Of a stretch of 64,000 bases of DNA, positions 1-8,561 are shown one piece after another (the stretch's first letter is position 1; every line of letters starts with the position of its first letter). Location of the stretch: the NCBI GenBank assembly GCA_017447515.1, contig JAFSNG010000057.1, positions 32,813-96,812 of the forward strand. Reading direction: 5' to 3'. The translations under genes and the position numbers were made by a program. Below the pieces are notes generated by a model. That model was not told the origin of the DNA and did no database searches. It saw nothing but the letters and a program-made list of their open reading frames with translations. Origin of the DNA: Prevotella sp. (lineage in GTDB: Bacteria; Bacteroidota; Bacteroidia; Bacteroidales; Bacteroidaceae).

Positions 1-84
1 GTCATTAGCGACAAGACGATAGCCGAGCGGATGCGACTGATGCAGGCCGCAAGGGACTCGCTGAAGCTGAACGTGTCGGAGTGA
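1..84 (+). CDS. mreC: C-terminal end of a probable MreC rod-shape protein (partial)
   Basis: The window opens inside a frame that continues to a TGA at 82-84, giving 27 residues that end in LNVSE. So few residues cannot identify a family. The call rests on gene order: the next genes are mreD, PBP2 and rodA, and mreC is the usual gene before mreD in this cluster. MreC is an inner-membrane-anchored periplasmic scaffold that links the MreB cytoskeleton to wall synthesis. The gap to mreD is 47 bp and is filled by a period-7 repeat tract. Confidence 0.6.
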   Translation, partial: VISDKTIAERMRLMQAARDSLKLNVSE

Positions 85-85
85 G

Positions 86-127
86 GTGAGAGGTTAGAAG
101 TTAGAGGTTAGAGGTAAGAAGTAAGAG
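86..127. repeat. Degenerate heptamer tandem tract
   Basis: Six consecutive 7-bp units with the pattern GTtAGAg (GTGAGAG, GTTAGAA, GTTAGAG, GTTAGAG, GTAAGAA, GTAAGAG) fill almost the whole mreC-mreD gap. The last unit ends 4 bp before the mreD ATG, so the tract forms the translation initiation region of mreD. The same period is seen in many other tracts in the window. Confidence 0.75.
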
Positions 128-131
128 ATAT

Positions 132-635
132 ATGACGGCAGATTTAATCAAACGAGGTTGTGTATTTGTGCTCTTCGTACTGGCACAGGCAATGGTGCTG
201 GGACGCATCCACCTGTTCCACTATGCCACGCCGTTGCTGTACGTCTATTTCGTCATCAGCTTCGAGCGTAACCAGCCCAAGTGGGCCGGTCTGCTGTGGG
301 CATTCTTCATGGGTTTGTTCATCGACATTTTCCTGAACACTCCCGGACTGGCTGCTGCCTCGCTGACGTTCATTGCTGCCATACAACCGTATTTCCTCAT
401 ACTATTCCTCCCGCGTGACGCTGCCGACAACCTGAAGCCCTCGATGGCAACGCTCGGCCCCAGCAAGTATTCCACCTACATGATAACGCTGGTGACACTC
501 TATTGCGTATTGTTCTATTCGTTGGAGTTCTTCAATTTCTTCAACTGGTTGCAATGGGCTCTGTGCGTTGTGGGCAGTACGCTCATTACGATAGCGTTGA
601 TCTATACTTTTGAACTATACAACAGCAGGCAGTAA
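132..635 (+). CDS. mreD: Rod shape-determining protein MreD
   Basis: A 167-residue, very hydrophobic protein with about five membrane segments, the size and profile of MreD, the integral inner-membrane member of the elongasome. It lies between the end of mreC and PBP2, with 4 bp to the next gene, so it is translated within one rod-shape operon. The sequence is poorly conserved across phyla, as is usual for MreD, so the assignment depends on topology plus position. The ATG at 132 directly follows a purine-rich heptamer tract that may serve as a weak ribosome-binding region. Confidence 0.85.
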   Translation: MTADLIKRGCVFVLFVLAQAMVLGRIHLFHYATPLLYVYFVISFERNQPKWAGLLWAFFMGLFIDIFLNTPGLAAASLTFIAAIQPYFLILFLPRDAADNLKPSMATLGPSKYSTYMITLVTLYCVLFYSLEFFNFFNWLQWALCVVGSTLITIALIYTFELYNSRQ

Positions 636-639
636 GTAG

Positions 640-2496
640 ATGAAGAGCGACGGGTTGGAATACAGGCACTATGTCATTGGCGGAGTGGCCATACTCATCG
701 TGGTGGTGTACATCATCCGACTGTTCCAGTTGCAGATTTCCAGCGATGACTATAAGAAGAGTGCCGACTCGAATGCCTTCCTGAAGAAGATAGAATACCC
801 GTCGCGAGGCGTCATTACCGACCGCAACGGCAAACTGTTGGTATATAACCAGCCCGCCTACGACATCATGGTGGTGATGAACGAGGCGAAGGATCATCTG
901 GACACGCTGGATTTCTGTGAGGCTCTGAACATCACGCGCGAGGAGTTTGACCGCAGGATGGAAACCATCAAGGACCGCAACAAGAATCCCGGCTATTCAC
1001 GTTTTACACAGCAGATTTTCATGAGTCAGCTGTCGGACAAGGACTTCTCCGTATTTCAGGAGAAGATGTTCCGATTCCCCGGCTTCTATGTCCAGCGACG
1101 CACAATCCGACAATATCAGCAACCGCTGGCAGCCCACGTATTGGGTGATGTGGCAGAGGTGTCGCCCACCGATATCGAGGAAGACGACTACTACCAGCCT
1201 GGCGACTACATCGGCAAACTGGGCATTGAGCGCAGTTACGAGAAACAGCTGCGTGGCGAAAAGGGTATTCAGATTCTGCTGCGCGACGCTCATGGGCGTG
1301 TGCAAGGGCGCTATCAGAACGGTAAGTTTGACCGCCGGCCTGTGGCAGGCAAGAACCTGACGCTGGGCATTGATGCTGACTTGCAGGCTTTGGGCGAAAG
1401 GCTGATGGAAGGAAAAATCGGCTCCATCGTCGCCATAGAACCCTCGACGGGAGAGGTGCTCTGCATGGTATCATCGCCGTCGTACGACCCGCGAATGATG
1501 GTAGGACGCCAGCGTTCGAAGAGTCACAGCGAGTTGCAGCGCAACGTATGGAAACCACTGTTGAACCGCAGTATCATGGGTATGTATCCGCCAGGCTCGA
1601 CATTTAAGACCACGCAGGGACTGACCTTTATGTCGGAGGGCATTCTGCATCCGACGCATACGGCTTATCCCTGCGGACACGGCTTCAACTTCAAGGGCTT
1701 GCACGTCGGTTGTCACGGCCATGCGTCGCCCTTGCCGCTCGTGCCTGCACTGTCGACGTCGTGTAACGGTTATTTCTGCTGGGGACTCTACTATATGATT
1801 AACCAGAACATCAGCAAATACGGAAACGTGCACGATGCCATGAACATCTGGCGCGACTACATGGTATCGATGGGCTTCGGCTATCCGCTGGGCATCGACC
1901 TGCCGGGCGAGAAGCGAGGCATGATTCCTAACGGCGACTATTACGACAACCGCTACAAGAAGTCGTGGAACGGACTGACCGTCATCTCCATTGCCATCGG
2001 ACAGGGTGAGGTCACCGCCACTCCGTTGCAGATTGCCAACTTGGGAGCCACAATTGCCAATCGCGGATGGTTCATTACGCCGCACGTCGTGAAACACGTA
2101 CAAGGCGAGAAAATGGACACGCTGTACAGCAAGCGCCGCTATACAAAGGCTACGCGCGAGGCTTACGACTACGTGGTACAAGGTATGAGGGCGTCGGCTA
2201 CAGGCGGTACCTGTCACGAACTGTCGCGTTACGATTTCCAGGCGTGTGGCAAGACGGGTACGGCGCAGAACCGCGGTCACGACCATTCGGTGTTCATGGG
2301 CTTTGCACCGATGGACAATCCGAAGATTGCCGTTGCCGTTTACGTCGAGAACGGTGGCTGGGGCGCAACGTATGGCGTGCCTCTCGGCGGTCTCATCATG
2401 GAGCAATATATTCACGGAAAACTGTCGGAAGCCTCGCAGAAGAGAGCCGACGAGTTCCAGCACAGACATATTTCATACGGCTCTACAAGCCGATAA
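640..2496 (+). CDS. mrdA: Penicillin-binding protein 2 (elongasome transpeptidase)
   Basis: This 618-residue protein has one N-terminal membrane anchor (about residues 11-30), a PBP dimerisation domain, and a C-terminal transpeptidase domain carrying all three active-site motifs: SxxK at S320-K323 (STFK), SxN at 374-376 (SCN) and KTGT at 538-541. It cross-links peptidoglycan in the periplasm during side-wall elongation, paired with the glycosyltransferase RodA encoded directly downstream. Length and motif spacing fit class B PBP2 of the MrdA type rather than the divisome PBP3. It starts 4 bp after mreD and belongs to the same operon. Confidence 0.95.
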   Translation: MKSDGLEYRHYVIGGVAILIVVVYIIRLFQLQISSDDYKKSADSNAFLKKIEYPSRGVITDRNGKLLVYNQPAYDIMVVMNEAKDHLDTLDFCEALNITREEFDRRMETIKDRNKNPGYSRFTQQIFMSQLSDKDFSVFQEKMFRFPGFYVQRRTIRQYQQPLAAHVLGDVAEVSPTDIEEDDYYQPGDYIGKLGIERSYEKQLRGEKGIQILLRDAHGRVQGRYQNGKFDRRPVAGKNLTLGIDADLQALGERLMEGKIGSIVAIEPSTGEVLCMVSSPSYDPRMMVGRQRSKSHSELQRNVWKPLLNRSIMGMYPPGSTFKTTQGLTFMSEGILHPTHTAYPCGHGFNFKGLHVGCHGHASPLPLVPALSTSCNGYFCWGLYYMINQNISKYGNVHDAMNIWRDYMVSMGFGYPLGIDLPGEKRGMIPNGDYYDNRYKKSWNGLTVISIAIGQGEVTATPLQIANLGATIANRGWFITPHVVKHVQGEKMDTLYSKRRYTKATREAYDYVVQGMRASATGGTCHELSRYDFQACGKTGTAQNRGHDHSVFMGFAPMDNPKIAVAVYVENGGWGATYGVPLGGLIMEQYIHGKLSEASQKRADEFQHRHISYGSTSR

Positions 2497-2515
2497 TTGA
2501 GCGTTGAGGATTAGA

Positions 2516-3973
2516 ATGAAAGCAGATAAACGACAACAGAGTGTACTTCGCAATGTGGATTGGTGGACGATAGCCATCTACCTCGCGCTGCTCACCTTCG
2601 GATGGATCAGCGTCTGCGGAGCCAGCTACTCGTATGGCGAGACGGATATCTTCAGTCTCGACACGCGTTCGGGTATGCAGATTATCTGGATTGGAACGAG
2701 TATCGTGCTGGGTTTCGTACTGGTCATGATGGACGACAGGTTCTACGACACCTTTGCCTATATCATCTACGCCCTGTTGCTGCTATTGCTTTTTGCCACG
2801 ATATTCAATCCGCACAGCATCAAGGGGTCGCGCTCGTGGCTCGTATTAGGTCCGCTGCGACTGCAACCGGCTGAGTTTGCCAAATTCGCTACCGCACTGG
2901 CCTTGGCCAAGTTCATGTCAGCATATGGCTACAGCATACATATCTGGAAACACTTTGGAATGACGCTGCTGCTCATACTGATGCCTATGATATGTATCGT
3001 GTTGCAGCGTGAAACGGGTTCGGCATTGGTCTATCTGGCCTTCTTCCTCATGTTTTATCGCGAGGGTATGCCGGGATCCATTCTCTTCACGGGTTTGGCA
3101 ATGGTGGTCTATTTCGTCGTGGGCATCCGTTTTGCCGACGTACATTTCGGAGATTCTCCGACCAGTGTTGGCAAGTTCACGGTCATCCTGCTGATACAGC
3201 TTTTCTCTATCGGCATGGTGTGGGTCTACTGCCATCAGCGCACGGCGTGGAAACTGTTGCTCTGCTGCATCGGTGCCACGCTATTGTCCCTCCTGTTCTT
3301 GAAACTGCCCTTCGATATTGTGTATATCCAGCTCGTACTGACGGCAGTCATGATAGGATATTTCGTGTGGGAGGGCCTTGGCACGCGCGTGCGTTCCTAT
3401 TTTTTTATAGCGTTGTTCGCCTTGGGCTCCGTGGGATTCTTCTATGGTGCCGACTTCATCATGCAAAACGTGATGGAACCTCACCAACGCTCGCGTATCA
3501 ACGTGTTGCTGGGATTGGACGAGGACCTGCGCGGTGCGGGCTATAACGTGCACCAGTCGGAGATTGCCATTGGTTCAGGAGGCCTTGAGGGAAAGGGATT
3601 CCTCAATGGCACACAGACGAAGTTGAAGTTTGTTCCCGAGCAGGATACCGACTTCATCTTCTGCACTGTTGGCGAAGAAGAAGGATTCCTGGGTTCGGCC
3701 GGGGTACTCATCTTGTTCCTGGCTTTGATACTGCGCCTCATCTACTTGTCCGAACGACAACCGCATCCCTTCTCACGGATATACGGCTATTGCGTACTGT
3801 CCATCTTCCTATTCCACCTCTTTATCAACGTCGGAATGGTTTTAGGCCTGACGCCTGTTATCGGTATCCCATTGCCGTTCTTCAGCTATGGCGGCTCGTC
3901 GCTATGGGGATTCACCTTCCTGCTCTTCATATTCCTGCGACTCGACGCAAGCAGGAAACTGTTAAGGAGTTAA
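2516..3973 (+). CDS. rodA: Peptidoglycan glycosyltransferase RodA (SEDS family)
   Basis: A 485-residue polytopic protein with about ten membrane spans and the SEDS signature near the C-terminus (a PFFSYGG stretch), which identifies the RodA/FtsW/SpoVE family. It polymerises lipid II into glycan strands together with PBP2. The frame is open from a TTG at 2504, but I choose the ATG at 2516: it follows a GAGGA purine run at 2506-2510 at a workable distance, and the four residues before it (MRIR) add nothing. It is the last gene of the rod operon; the next gene is on the other strand 9 bp away. Confidence 0.93.
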   Translation: MKADKRQQSVLRNVDWWTIAIYLALLTFGWISVCGASYSYGETDIFSLDTRSGMQIIWIGTSIVLGFVLVMMDDRFYDTFAYIIYALLLLLLFATIFNPHSIKGSRSWLVLGPLRLQPAEFAKFATALALAKFMSAYGYSIHIWKHFGMTLLLILMPMICIVLQRETGSALVYLAFFLMFYREGMPGSILFTGLAMVVYFVVGIRFADVHFGDSPTSVGKFTVILLIQLFSIGMVWVYCHQRTAWKLLLCCIGATLLSLLFLKLPFDIVYIQLVLTAVMIGYFVWEGLGTRVRSYFFIALFALGSVGFFYGADFIMQNVMEPHQRSRINVLLGLDEDLRGAGYNVHQSEIAIGSGGLEGKGFLNGTQTKLKFVPEQDTDFIFCTVGEEEGFLGSAGVLILFLALILRLIYLSERQPHPFSRIYGYCVLSIFLFHLFINVGMVLGLTPVIGIPLPFFSYGGSSLWGFTFLLFIFLRLDASRKLLRS

Positions 3974-3982
3974 GAAGTCAGG

Positions 3983-4462
3983 CTATTTGCGGCTTACCTT
4001 GACCCCGATGTCAGAGATGCCTGGCAGAATTTCGCGCTTCATATCGTGACGTATAGCAACGAAAAGCTTTTCGCCAGCCTGTAACTCCAACGTGGGAAGA
4101 CGAAACATATACTGATACTGGCTCACACCAGCTCCCTTGGCAGTGCCGTGATCGTTGACGAGGTCACATACCAGCGTGTCGCAGTGTTTCTCTTGCGTAG
4201 AGGCAAGTTGCTGTTCGACAATCATGTTTAGTCCCATAAACGGATATTCGCCGGTAATGCGAAGCCCTACTTCTTCCTCATACAGTCCATCCTCACCGAT
4301 GGGGCCAACGACAAACGAAATCGTGTCGTTACGCTCCCAGCCCGTTAGCGGCGTATGTTCATAATGATAGTAAACGGTCCGCTTGTTGCAGGCTGTCAGA
4401 AGCATGATAAGCAGTGAGATACTGCATATATATAATAAGGTATGCTTACTGTTGTTGGGCAT
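3983..4462 (-). CDS. gldH: GldH-like lipoprotein
   Basis: A 159-residue protein with a lipoprotein signal peptide and lipobox ending LLTAC (C25), so it is probably exported and lipidated. The mature part, with its early YYHYEHTPLTGW stretch and beta-rich pattern, matches the GldH family. GldH is known from gliding flavobacteria, where it supports gliding and type IX secretion. Non-gliding Bacteroidales also carry it and its role there is unclear. I place the start at the ATG at 4462; a longer frame would only add a basic stretch made by overlap with the upstream gene. It overlaps the end of that gene by 17 bp, so the two are coupled. Confidence 0.75.
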   Translation of the reverse strand: MPNNSKHTLLYICSISLLIMLLTACNKRTVYYHYEHTPLTGWERNDTISFVVGPIGEDGLYEEEVGLRITGEYPFMGLNMIVEQQLASTQEKHCDTLVCDLVNDHGTAKGAGVSQYQYMFRLPTLELQAGEKLFVAIRHDMKREILPGISDIGVKVSRK

Positions 4463-5570
4463 CTTTCGGCTGCTGGGGCTTTTTCTTCTTCTTTTTCTTT
4501 TTCTTGGCACGGTCGAAGCGGGCGATGTTCTCCTGAGTAGCCAAATCGATAGGACCTTGCGGTGCTTTCTTCTTGCCATCCTCCAACAGCGATTCGGGCT
4601 TCTCGCCCTGGCGGTTCATCTCCACAATCTGTTTGGCACGCTCGGCAGTAATCGTCTCCAGATTGGCGGCAATGTTCTTATCGGTAGAGTAGGTGACAAG
4701 CCCTGCCAGGATGTCGGCCTTGAAATAGTAATAGTCGGCATCCAGCGTCTGAAGAACGGTTTCCTTTGAGGGCATCTTACGTCCAGCCTCTACATAGTTG
4801 TCGACCTCGTAGTTGAGGCAGCATTTCAGTTTGGCACACATGCCTGCCAGTTTCTGCGGATTCAGCGAGATGTCCTGAAAACGCGCTGCCGACGTGCCGA
4901 CGCTCGAAAAGTTCTTCATCCACGTGGCACAGCATAGCTCACGGCCACAGGGACCTGTACCGCCGATGAGTCCTGCTTCCTGACGCGCACCAATCTGCTT
5001 CATCTCCACACGGATATGGAACGCTGCTGCCAGGTCCTTGATGAGCTGGCGGAAGTCGACACGCTCGTCGGCAATATAGTAGAAGATAGCCTTCTGTCCG
5101 TCGCCTTGATACTCCACGTCGCCAATCTTCATCTTCAGGTCAAGATTCTTGGCTATCTGACGGCTCTCAATCATCGTAGAATGTTCCAGGCGCTTGGCTT
5201 CCTTGAATTTGTCGATGTCTGTCTGGCGGGCAATGCGGTAAACGCGACGGATGTCGTCGGCACTCTTCAAGTTGGCTTTCTTCAATTGCAAGTGCACCAG
5301 TCGTCCTGTCAGCGTCACCACACCGACATCGTGACCGGGATTAGCCTCTACGGCTACAATGTCGCCTTTCTTCAGGGGCAGATTGTTCACGTTATGGTAA
5401 TAGCCCTTGCGCGTATGTTTGAACTGTACCTCTACCAGGTCGGTGGTATCGGCATTGCCTGGCACGTCAGCAAGCCAGTCGTAGGTGTTTAACTGGCGGT
5501 CCTGACGTCCGATGGCATTTTTGCATAGTCCTCGGTCGCAACCGGTTTTTATTTTGAGTTCTTTTTCCAT
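4446..5570 (-). CDS. PSP1-domain protein, RicT/YaaT-like
   Basis: The 374-residue protein has the PSP1 C-terminal domain with its conserved cysteine motifs (CGRELCC about residue 215 and MCAKLKCC about 245), as in B. subtilis YaaT/RicT. There the protein forms an Fe-S-containing complex with RicA and RicF and affects RNA maturation and development. Bacteroidetes copies are core genes of unassigned function. The C-terminus is an unusual run of about nine lysines followed by a Gln/Pro-rich end, which could bind nucleic acid (inference). It sits between holB and gldH; conserved linkage of a PSP1 gene with holB is common in bacteria. Confidence 0.85.
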   Translation of the reverse strand: MEKELKIKTGCDRGLCKNAIGRQDRQLNTYDWLADVPGNADTTDLVEVQFKHTRKGYYHNVNNLPLKKGDIVAVEANPGHDVGVVTLTGRLVHLQLKKANLKSADDIRRVYRIARQTDIDKFKEAKRLEHSTMIESRQIAKNLDLKMKIGDVEYQGDGQKAIFYYIADERVDFRQLIKDLAAAFHIRVEMKQIGARQEAGLIGGTGPCGRELCCATWMKNFSSVGTSAARFQDISLNPQKLAGMCAKLKCCLNYEVDNYVEAGRKMPSKETVLQTLDADYYYFKADILAGLVTYSTDKNIAANLETITAERAKQIVEMNRQGEKPESLLEDGKKKAPQGPIDLATQENIARFDRAKKKKKKKKKPQQPKDAQQQ

Positions 5571-5585
5571 TTTTATCTTTATTTC

Positions 5586-5658
5586 GTTATTCCGTTATTT
5601 CCGTAATTCCGTAATTCCGTTATTCCGTGATTCCGTTATTCCATCATTCCGTAATTCC
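5586..5658. repeat. Octamer tandem tract (GTAATTCC-like)
   Basis: Nine units of about 8 bp with the pattern GTnATTCC, one of them 9 bp, run from just outside the RicT-like gene start to the base before the last codons of holB. Because the genes read leftwards, the tract forms the intergenic spacer downstream of holB and the leader of the PSP1 gene. I see no promoter or stem-loop in it. Confidence 0.75.
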
Positions 5659-5659
5659 A

Positions 5660-6793
5660 TCACTTCTGTATCAGCAGCACAATCATTTGCAGCGCCAGGT
5701 CGTAGAACACAATCTTCGCATTGGCGTTCTGCCCTATATCGCGAATGGCCTTGTTGATGAGGTCGTAGATGGACAGCACGTTGGTTTCGTTGATGAATCG
5801 GGCGAAATTCTTGGCGAAATCCTCTTCGCGCTGCGTCATGTAGCAGAGGTCTTCCTGCTTGAAGTTATACATGAAGTTCTCGCGTGTCAGCCGCAGGAAG
5901 TAGTCGAGGAACCGCTTCTGCTTCTCACGCCCCAGCGATGCCATGCGCTCCGACCACGTCTTCAGGTCCTTCACCTTACGCTGGTACGACAGGCGCATCA
6001 GCGTCTGGAACATATCCAGAAACAGCTCGTTCTCCGAGTCCGCGCTCAGCATTTCCAGTGCCTTCAGCCAACTGCCGTTTGCCATTCGGCTCACGCGCTG
6101 GGCGACGTCCTCGGTCAGTCCGCGCTTCTCGATGAGTGCCTGCCGGATGTCGTCCGTGTCAATTTTGCGGACGTCAATGCGCTGTACGCGGCTGCGGATG
6201 GTTTCCAACAGCCTGTCGGGTTCCTCGCAGGCCATGATGAATACGGTCTGCGAAGGGGGCTCCTCCAACAGCTTCAGGATTTTGTTGGCACATTCCTGAT
6301 TCATGCGCTCGGGTAGCCAGATGACGCTGACCTTATAGCCTCCCTGGCTCGACTTCAGCGACAGCTTGCGCACCAGTTCGTCGCTCTCTCCGGCGGTAAT
6401 GATGGCCTGCTGGTTTTCGCCGCCCATCTGTTCCAGCCATTCGTTCATGGTGAAGTAGGGACCTGCCATCACCAGTTCGTGCCACTCGCGGGCAAAGTCG
6501 TCGCTCACCGGCTTGTGGTCGCTGCTCATCGAGGGCAGCTTGATGGTAGGGTAGGTGAAGTGCAGGTCGGGATGCTCCAGCTTGCGAAGCATCGGACTCT
6601 CGATGGGTTCGCCAAACATACTCGTCTCGCCGCCCTGCGACAGCAGCACTTTGGCAAAACCGATGGCCAGTGCCAGCTTCCCCGCACCCTGCGGTCCGGT
6701 CAGCATCATGGCATGTGGCAGACGGTCTTCACTGACCATCTGCATCAGGCGTTGTTGCACCTCTCGTTGTCCTATAACTTGCTCAAAAGCCAT
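5660..6793 (-). CDS. holB: DNA polymerase III delta-prime subunit (clamp loader)
   Basis: This 377-residue AAA+ clamp-loader protein has the opening typical of delta-prime and gamma/tau subunits (a GQREVQQ-LPHAMMLTGPQGAGK layout). The P-loop reads GPQGAGKL, with leucine instead of T/S after the lysine, and the arginine-finger region reads TIRSRVQRI rather than the canonical SRC; both fit delta-prime, which need not hydrolyse ATP. It opens the beta clamp for loading, with DnaX (47.4-49.2 kb here). I chose the ATG at 6793; a TTG 12 bp upstream lies inside the promoter -7 box and cannot be used if that box is real. Confidence 0.9.
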   Translation of the reverse strand: MAFEQVIGQREVQQRLMQMVSEDRLPHAMMLTGPQGAGKLALAIGFAKVLLSQGGETSMFGEPIESPMLRKLEHPDLHFTYPTIKLPSMSSDHKPVSDDFAREWHELVMAGPYFTMNEWLEQMGGENQQAIITAGESDELVRKLSLKSSQGGYKVSVIWLPERMNQECANKILKLLEEPPSQTVFIMACEEPDRLLETIRSRVQRIDVRKIDTDDIRQALIEKRGLTEDVAQRVSRMANGSWLKALEMLSADSENELFLDMFQTLMRLSYQRKVKDLKTWSERMASLGREKQKRFLDYFLRLTRENFMYNFKQEDLCYMTQREEDFAKNFARFINETNVLSIYDLINKAIRDIGQNANAKIVFYDLALQMIVLLIQK

Positions 6794-6802
6794 TACAATT
6801 TG

Positions 6803-6810
6803 CAAAGATA
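6803..6810 (-). promoter_or_regulatory. Bacteroidetes -7 box for holB
   Basis: On the minus strand TATCTTTG ends 9 bp before the holB ATG, and a TTTG lies 20 bp upstream of it, the normal spacing of the Bacteroidetes promoter. Transcription would begin within a few bases of the start codon, giving a nearly leaderless message. Confidence 0.6.
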
Positions 6811-6865
6811 GTATAAACCGAGCGAAAAACCAAATAAAATTTGAGTTTTTCCGAGGTGCAGCCTA

Positions 6866-6889
6866 TTTTCGCTGTTGAAAACAGCAAAA
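6866..6889. repeat. Short inverted repeat upstream of the sugar transporter
   Basis: GCTGTT-GAA-AACAGC, extended by TTTT and AAAA on the two sides, forms a compact palindrome about 50 bp upstream of the transporter -7 box. It could be an operator or a weak bidirectional terminator stem. No regulator gene is adjacent, so the role is not decided by the sequence. Confidence 0.4.
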
Positions 6890-6936
6890 TTAGTTAAAAA
6901 GTATGGAATTTGCAAGATAATTTCAAAGAAAAACAC

Positions 6937-6944
6937 TACTTTTG
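6937..6944 (+). promoter_or_regulatory. Bacteroidetes -7 box for the sugar transporter
   Basis: TACTTTTG matches TAnnTTTG and ends 36 bp before the transporter ATG. The nearest TTTG upstream is 24 bp away, slightly far for a -33 element, so the match is good for the -7 half only. Confidence 0.5.
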
Positions 6945-6980
6945 TAATCCGTTAACGAATAACTAACATAAAAATCAAAT

Positions 6981-8510
6981 ATGGAATACCAAAAACGTGG
7001 TAGCTCAGCCTACCTTTTCTCAATTGTTTTGGTCGCTGTCTTGGGCGGACTTTTGTTCGGATACGACACGGCCGTCATCTCTGGAGCCGAAAAGGGTCTT
7101 CAGGCGTTTTTCATGGAGTCAAAGGACTTCGCCTATACTGATGGCTGGCACGGATTCACTTCTGCCAGCGCACTCATAGGTTGTATCATCGGCTCGGCAC
7201 TCTCGGGCTTTTTGGCCACCAATCTCGGCCGTAAGCGCTCGCTGATCATCGCCGGACTCCTGTTCTTCATCTCAGCCTTAGGTTCGATGGAGCCCGAGTT
7301 TATGTTCTTCACCCACGGAGAACCGTCCTACTCGCTGCTCATCATGTTCAACTTCTACCGCGTCATCGGTGGTATCGGCGTAGGTCTGGCATCAGCCATC
7401 TGCCCGATGTATATCAGCGAGGTGGCACCCTCTAATATAAGAGGTATGCTCGTCTCGTGCAACCAGTTTGCCATCATCTTCGGTCAGCTGGTGGTCTATT
7501 TCGTCAACTTCTTCATCCTGGGTGAACACATCCAGCCGCTCGTCGAGGAAATGGGTAAGGGCATTGCTGCCATCAATCCAGCCGCACAGTGGACTGTCAC
7601 CACAGGTTGGCGTTATATGTTCGGTAGCGAGGCTGTGCCGGCAGGACTCTTCGCACTGCTCATCTGCTTCGTGCCCGAGTCGCCGCGTTACCTCGTTTCG
7701 GTAGGCAAGGACCAGGCTGCCCTCAAGGTACTGACGAGGATCAACGGCAGTGAGCGCGGCCAGTTCATCCTGCAGGCCATCAAGGAAACGCTGGTGCAGA
7801 AGACCGAGAAACTCATGTCCTACGGTGCCATGTGTATCTTCATCGGCATCATGCTCAGCGTCTTCCAGCAGGCTGTCGGCATCAATGCCGTGCTCTACTA
7901 CGCACCGCGCATCTTCGGCGACATGGGCATGGACAACCCGATGATGATTACCGTCTTCATGGGTGTCATCAACATCCTCTTCACCCTCGTCGCCATCTTC
8001 ACCGTCGAGAAGTGGGGACGCAAGCCCCTGCTCATCTTCGGCTCGCTGGGCATGGCGCTCGGAGCCTTCGGCGTCGCCGTCACCTTCGGCCACGCTGGCC
8101 TTGAACTCGTCACCGCCGCCTCACTGCTCATCTATTCGGCTTGCTTCATGTTTTCGTGGGGACCCATCTGCTGGGTACTCATTGCCGAGATATTCCCCAA
8201 CACCATCCGTGGTGCCGCTGTGGCCATCGCCGTAGCTTTCCAGTGGATTTTCAACTTTATCGTCTCGTCCACCTTCGTACCGATGTTCAACATGCACCTG
8301 TCTGAGGGCGACGACTTCGGCCACTGGTTCACCTACGGCCTCTACGGCTGTATCTGCGTCGTTGCCGCCATCTTCGTTTGGCGACTGGTTCCCGAGACCA
8401 AGGGCAAGACCCTCGAGGATATGACGAAGCTCTGGCGCTGGAAGGCTTATGTACCCGGTGAAGGCACTCACGATGGTACCGCCTATTCTGATAAAGGTGG
8501 CCGAGAATAA
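6981..8510 (+). CDS. Sugar:proton symporter of the MFS sugar porter family (XylE-like)
   Basis: A 509-residue, 12-span major facilitator protein with sugar porter signatures: GGLLFGYDTAVISG in helix 1, a GRKR loop after helix 2, PESPRYL before the central loop, QQAVGINAVLYYAP in helix 7 (sugar contacts), GRKP after helix 8 and VPETKGKTLE at the end. These fit proton-coupled uptake of a monosaccharide across the inner membrane; the closest well-known type is E. coli XylE, though glucose, galactose or arabinose cannot be excluded. It has its own promoter. The downstream receiver gene follows after 51 bp of repeat without a visible terminator. Confidence 0.88.
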   Translation: MEYQKRGSSAYLFSIVLVAVLGGLLFGYDTAVISGAEKGLQAFFMESKDFAYTDGWHGFTSASALIGCIIGSALSGFLATNLGRKRSLIIAGLLFFISALGSMEPEFMFFTHGEPSYSLLIMFNFYRVIGGIGVGLASAICPMYISEVAPSNIRGMLVSCNQFAIIFGQLVVYFVNFFILGEHIQPLVEEMGKGIAAINPAAQWTVTTGWRYMFGSEAVPAGLFALLICFVPESPRYLVSVGKDQAALKVLTRINGSERGQFILQAIKETLVQKTEKLMSYGAMCIFIGIMLSVFQQAVGINAVLYYAPRIFGDMGMDNPMMITVFMGVINILFTLVAIFTVEKWGRKPLLIFGSLGMALGAFGVAVTFGHAGLELVTAASLLIYSACFMFSWGPICWVLIAEIFPNTIRGAAVAIAVAFQWIFNFIVSSTFVPMFNMHLSEGDDFGHWFTYGLYGCICVVAAIFVWRLVPETKGKTLEDMTKLWRWKAYVPGEGTHDGTAYSDKGGRE

Positions 8511-8518
8511 ATATTTAA

Positions 8519-8560
8519 TTGATAATTGTGAATTGTGAATTGAAAATTGTGAATTGATAT
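8519..8560. repeat. Heptamer tandem tract (TTGTGAA-like)
   Basis: Six 7-bp units: TTGATAA, TTGTGAA, TTGTGAA, TTGAAAA, TTGTGAA, TTGATAT. They fill the gap between the transporter stop and the receiver-domain ATG. The first 28 bp are identical to 63365-63392, between the two exbD genes, 55 kb away. Confidence 0.8.
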
Positions 8561-8561
8561 T

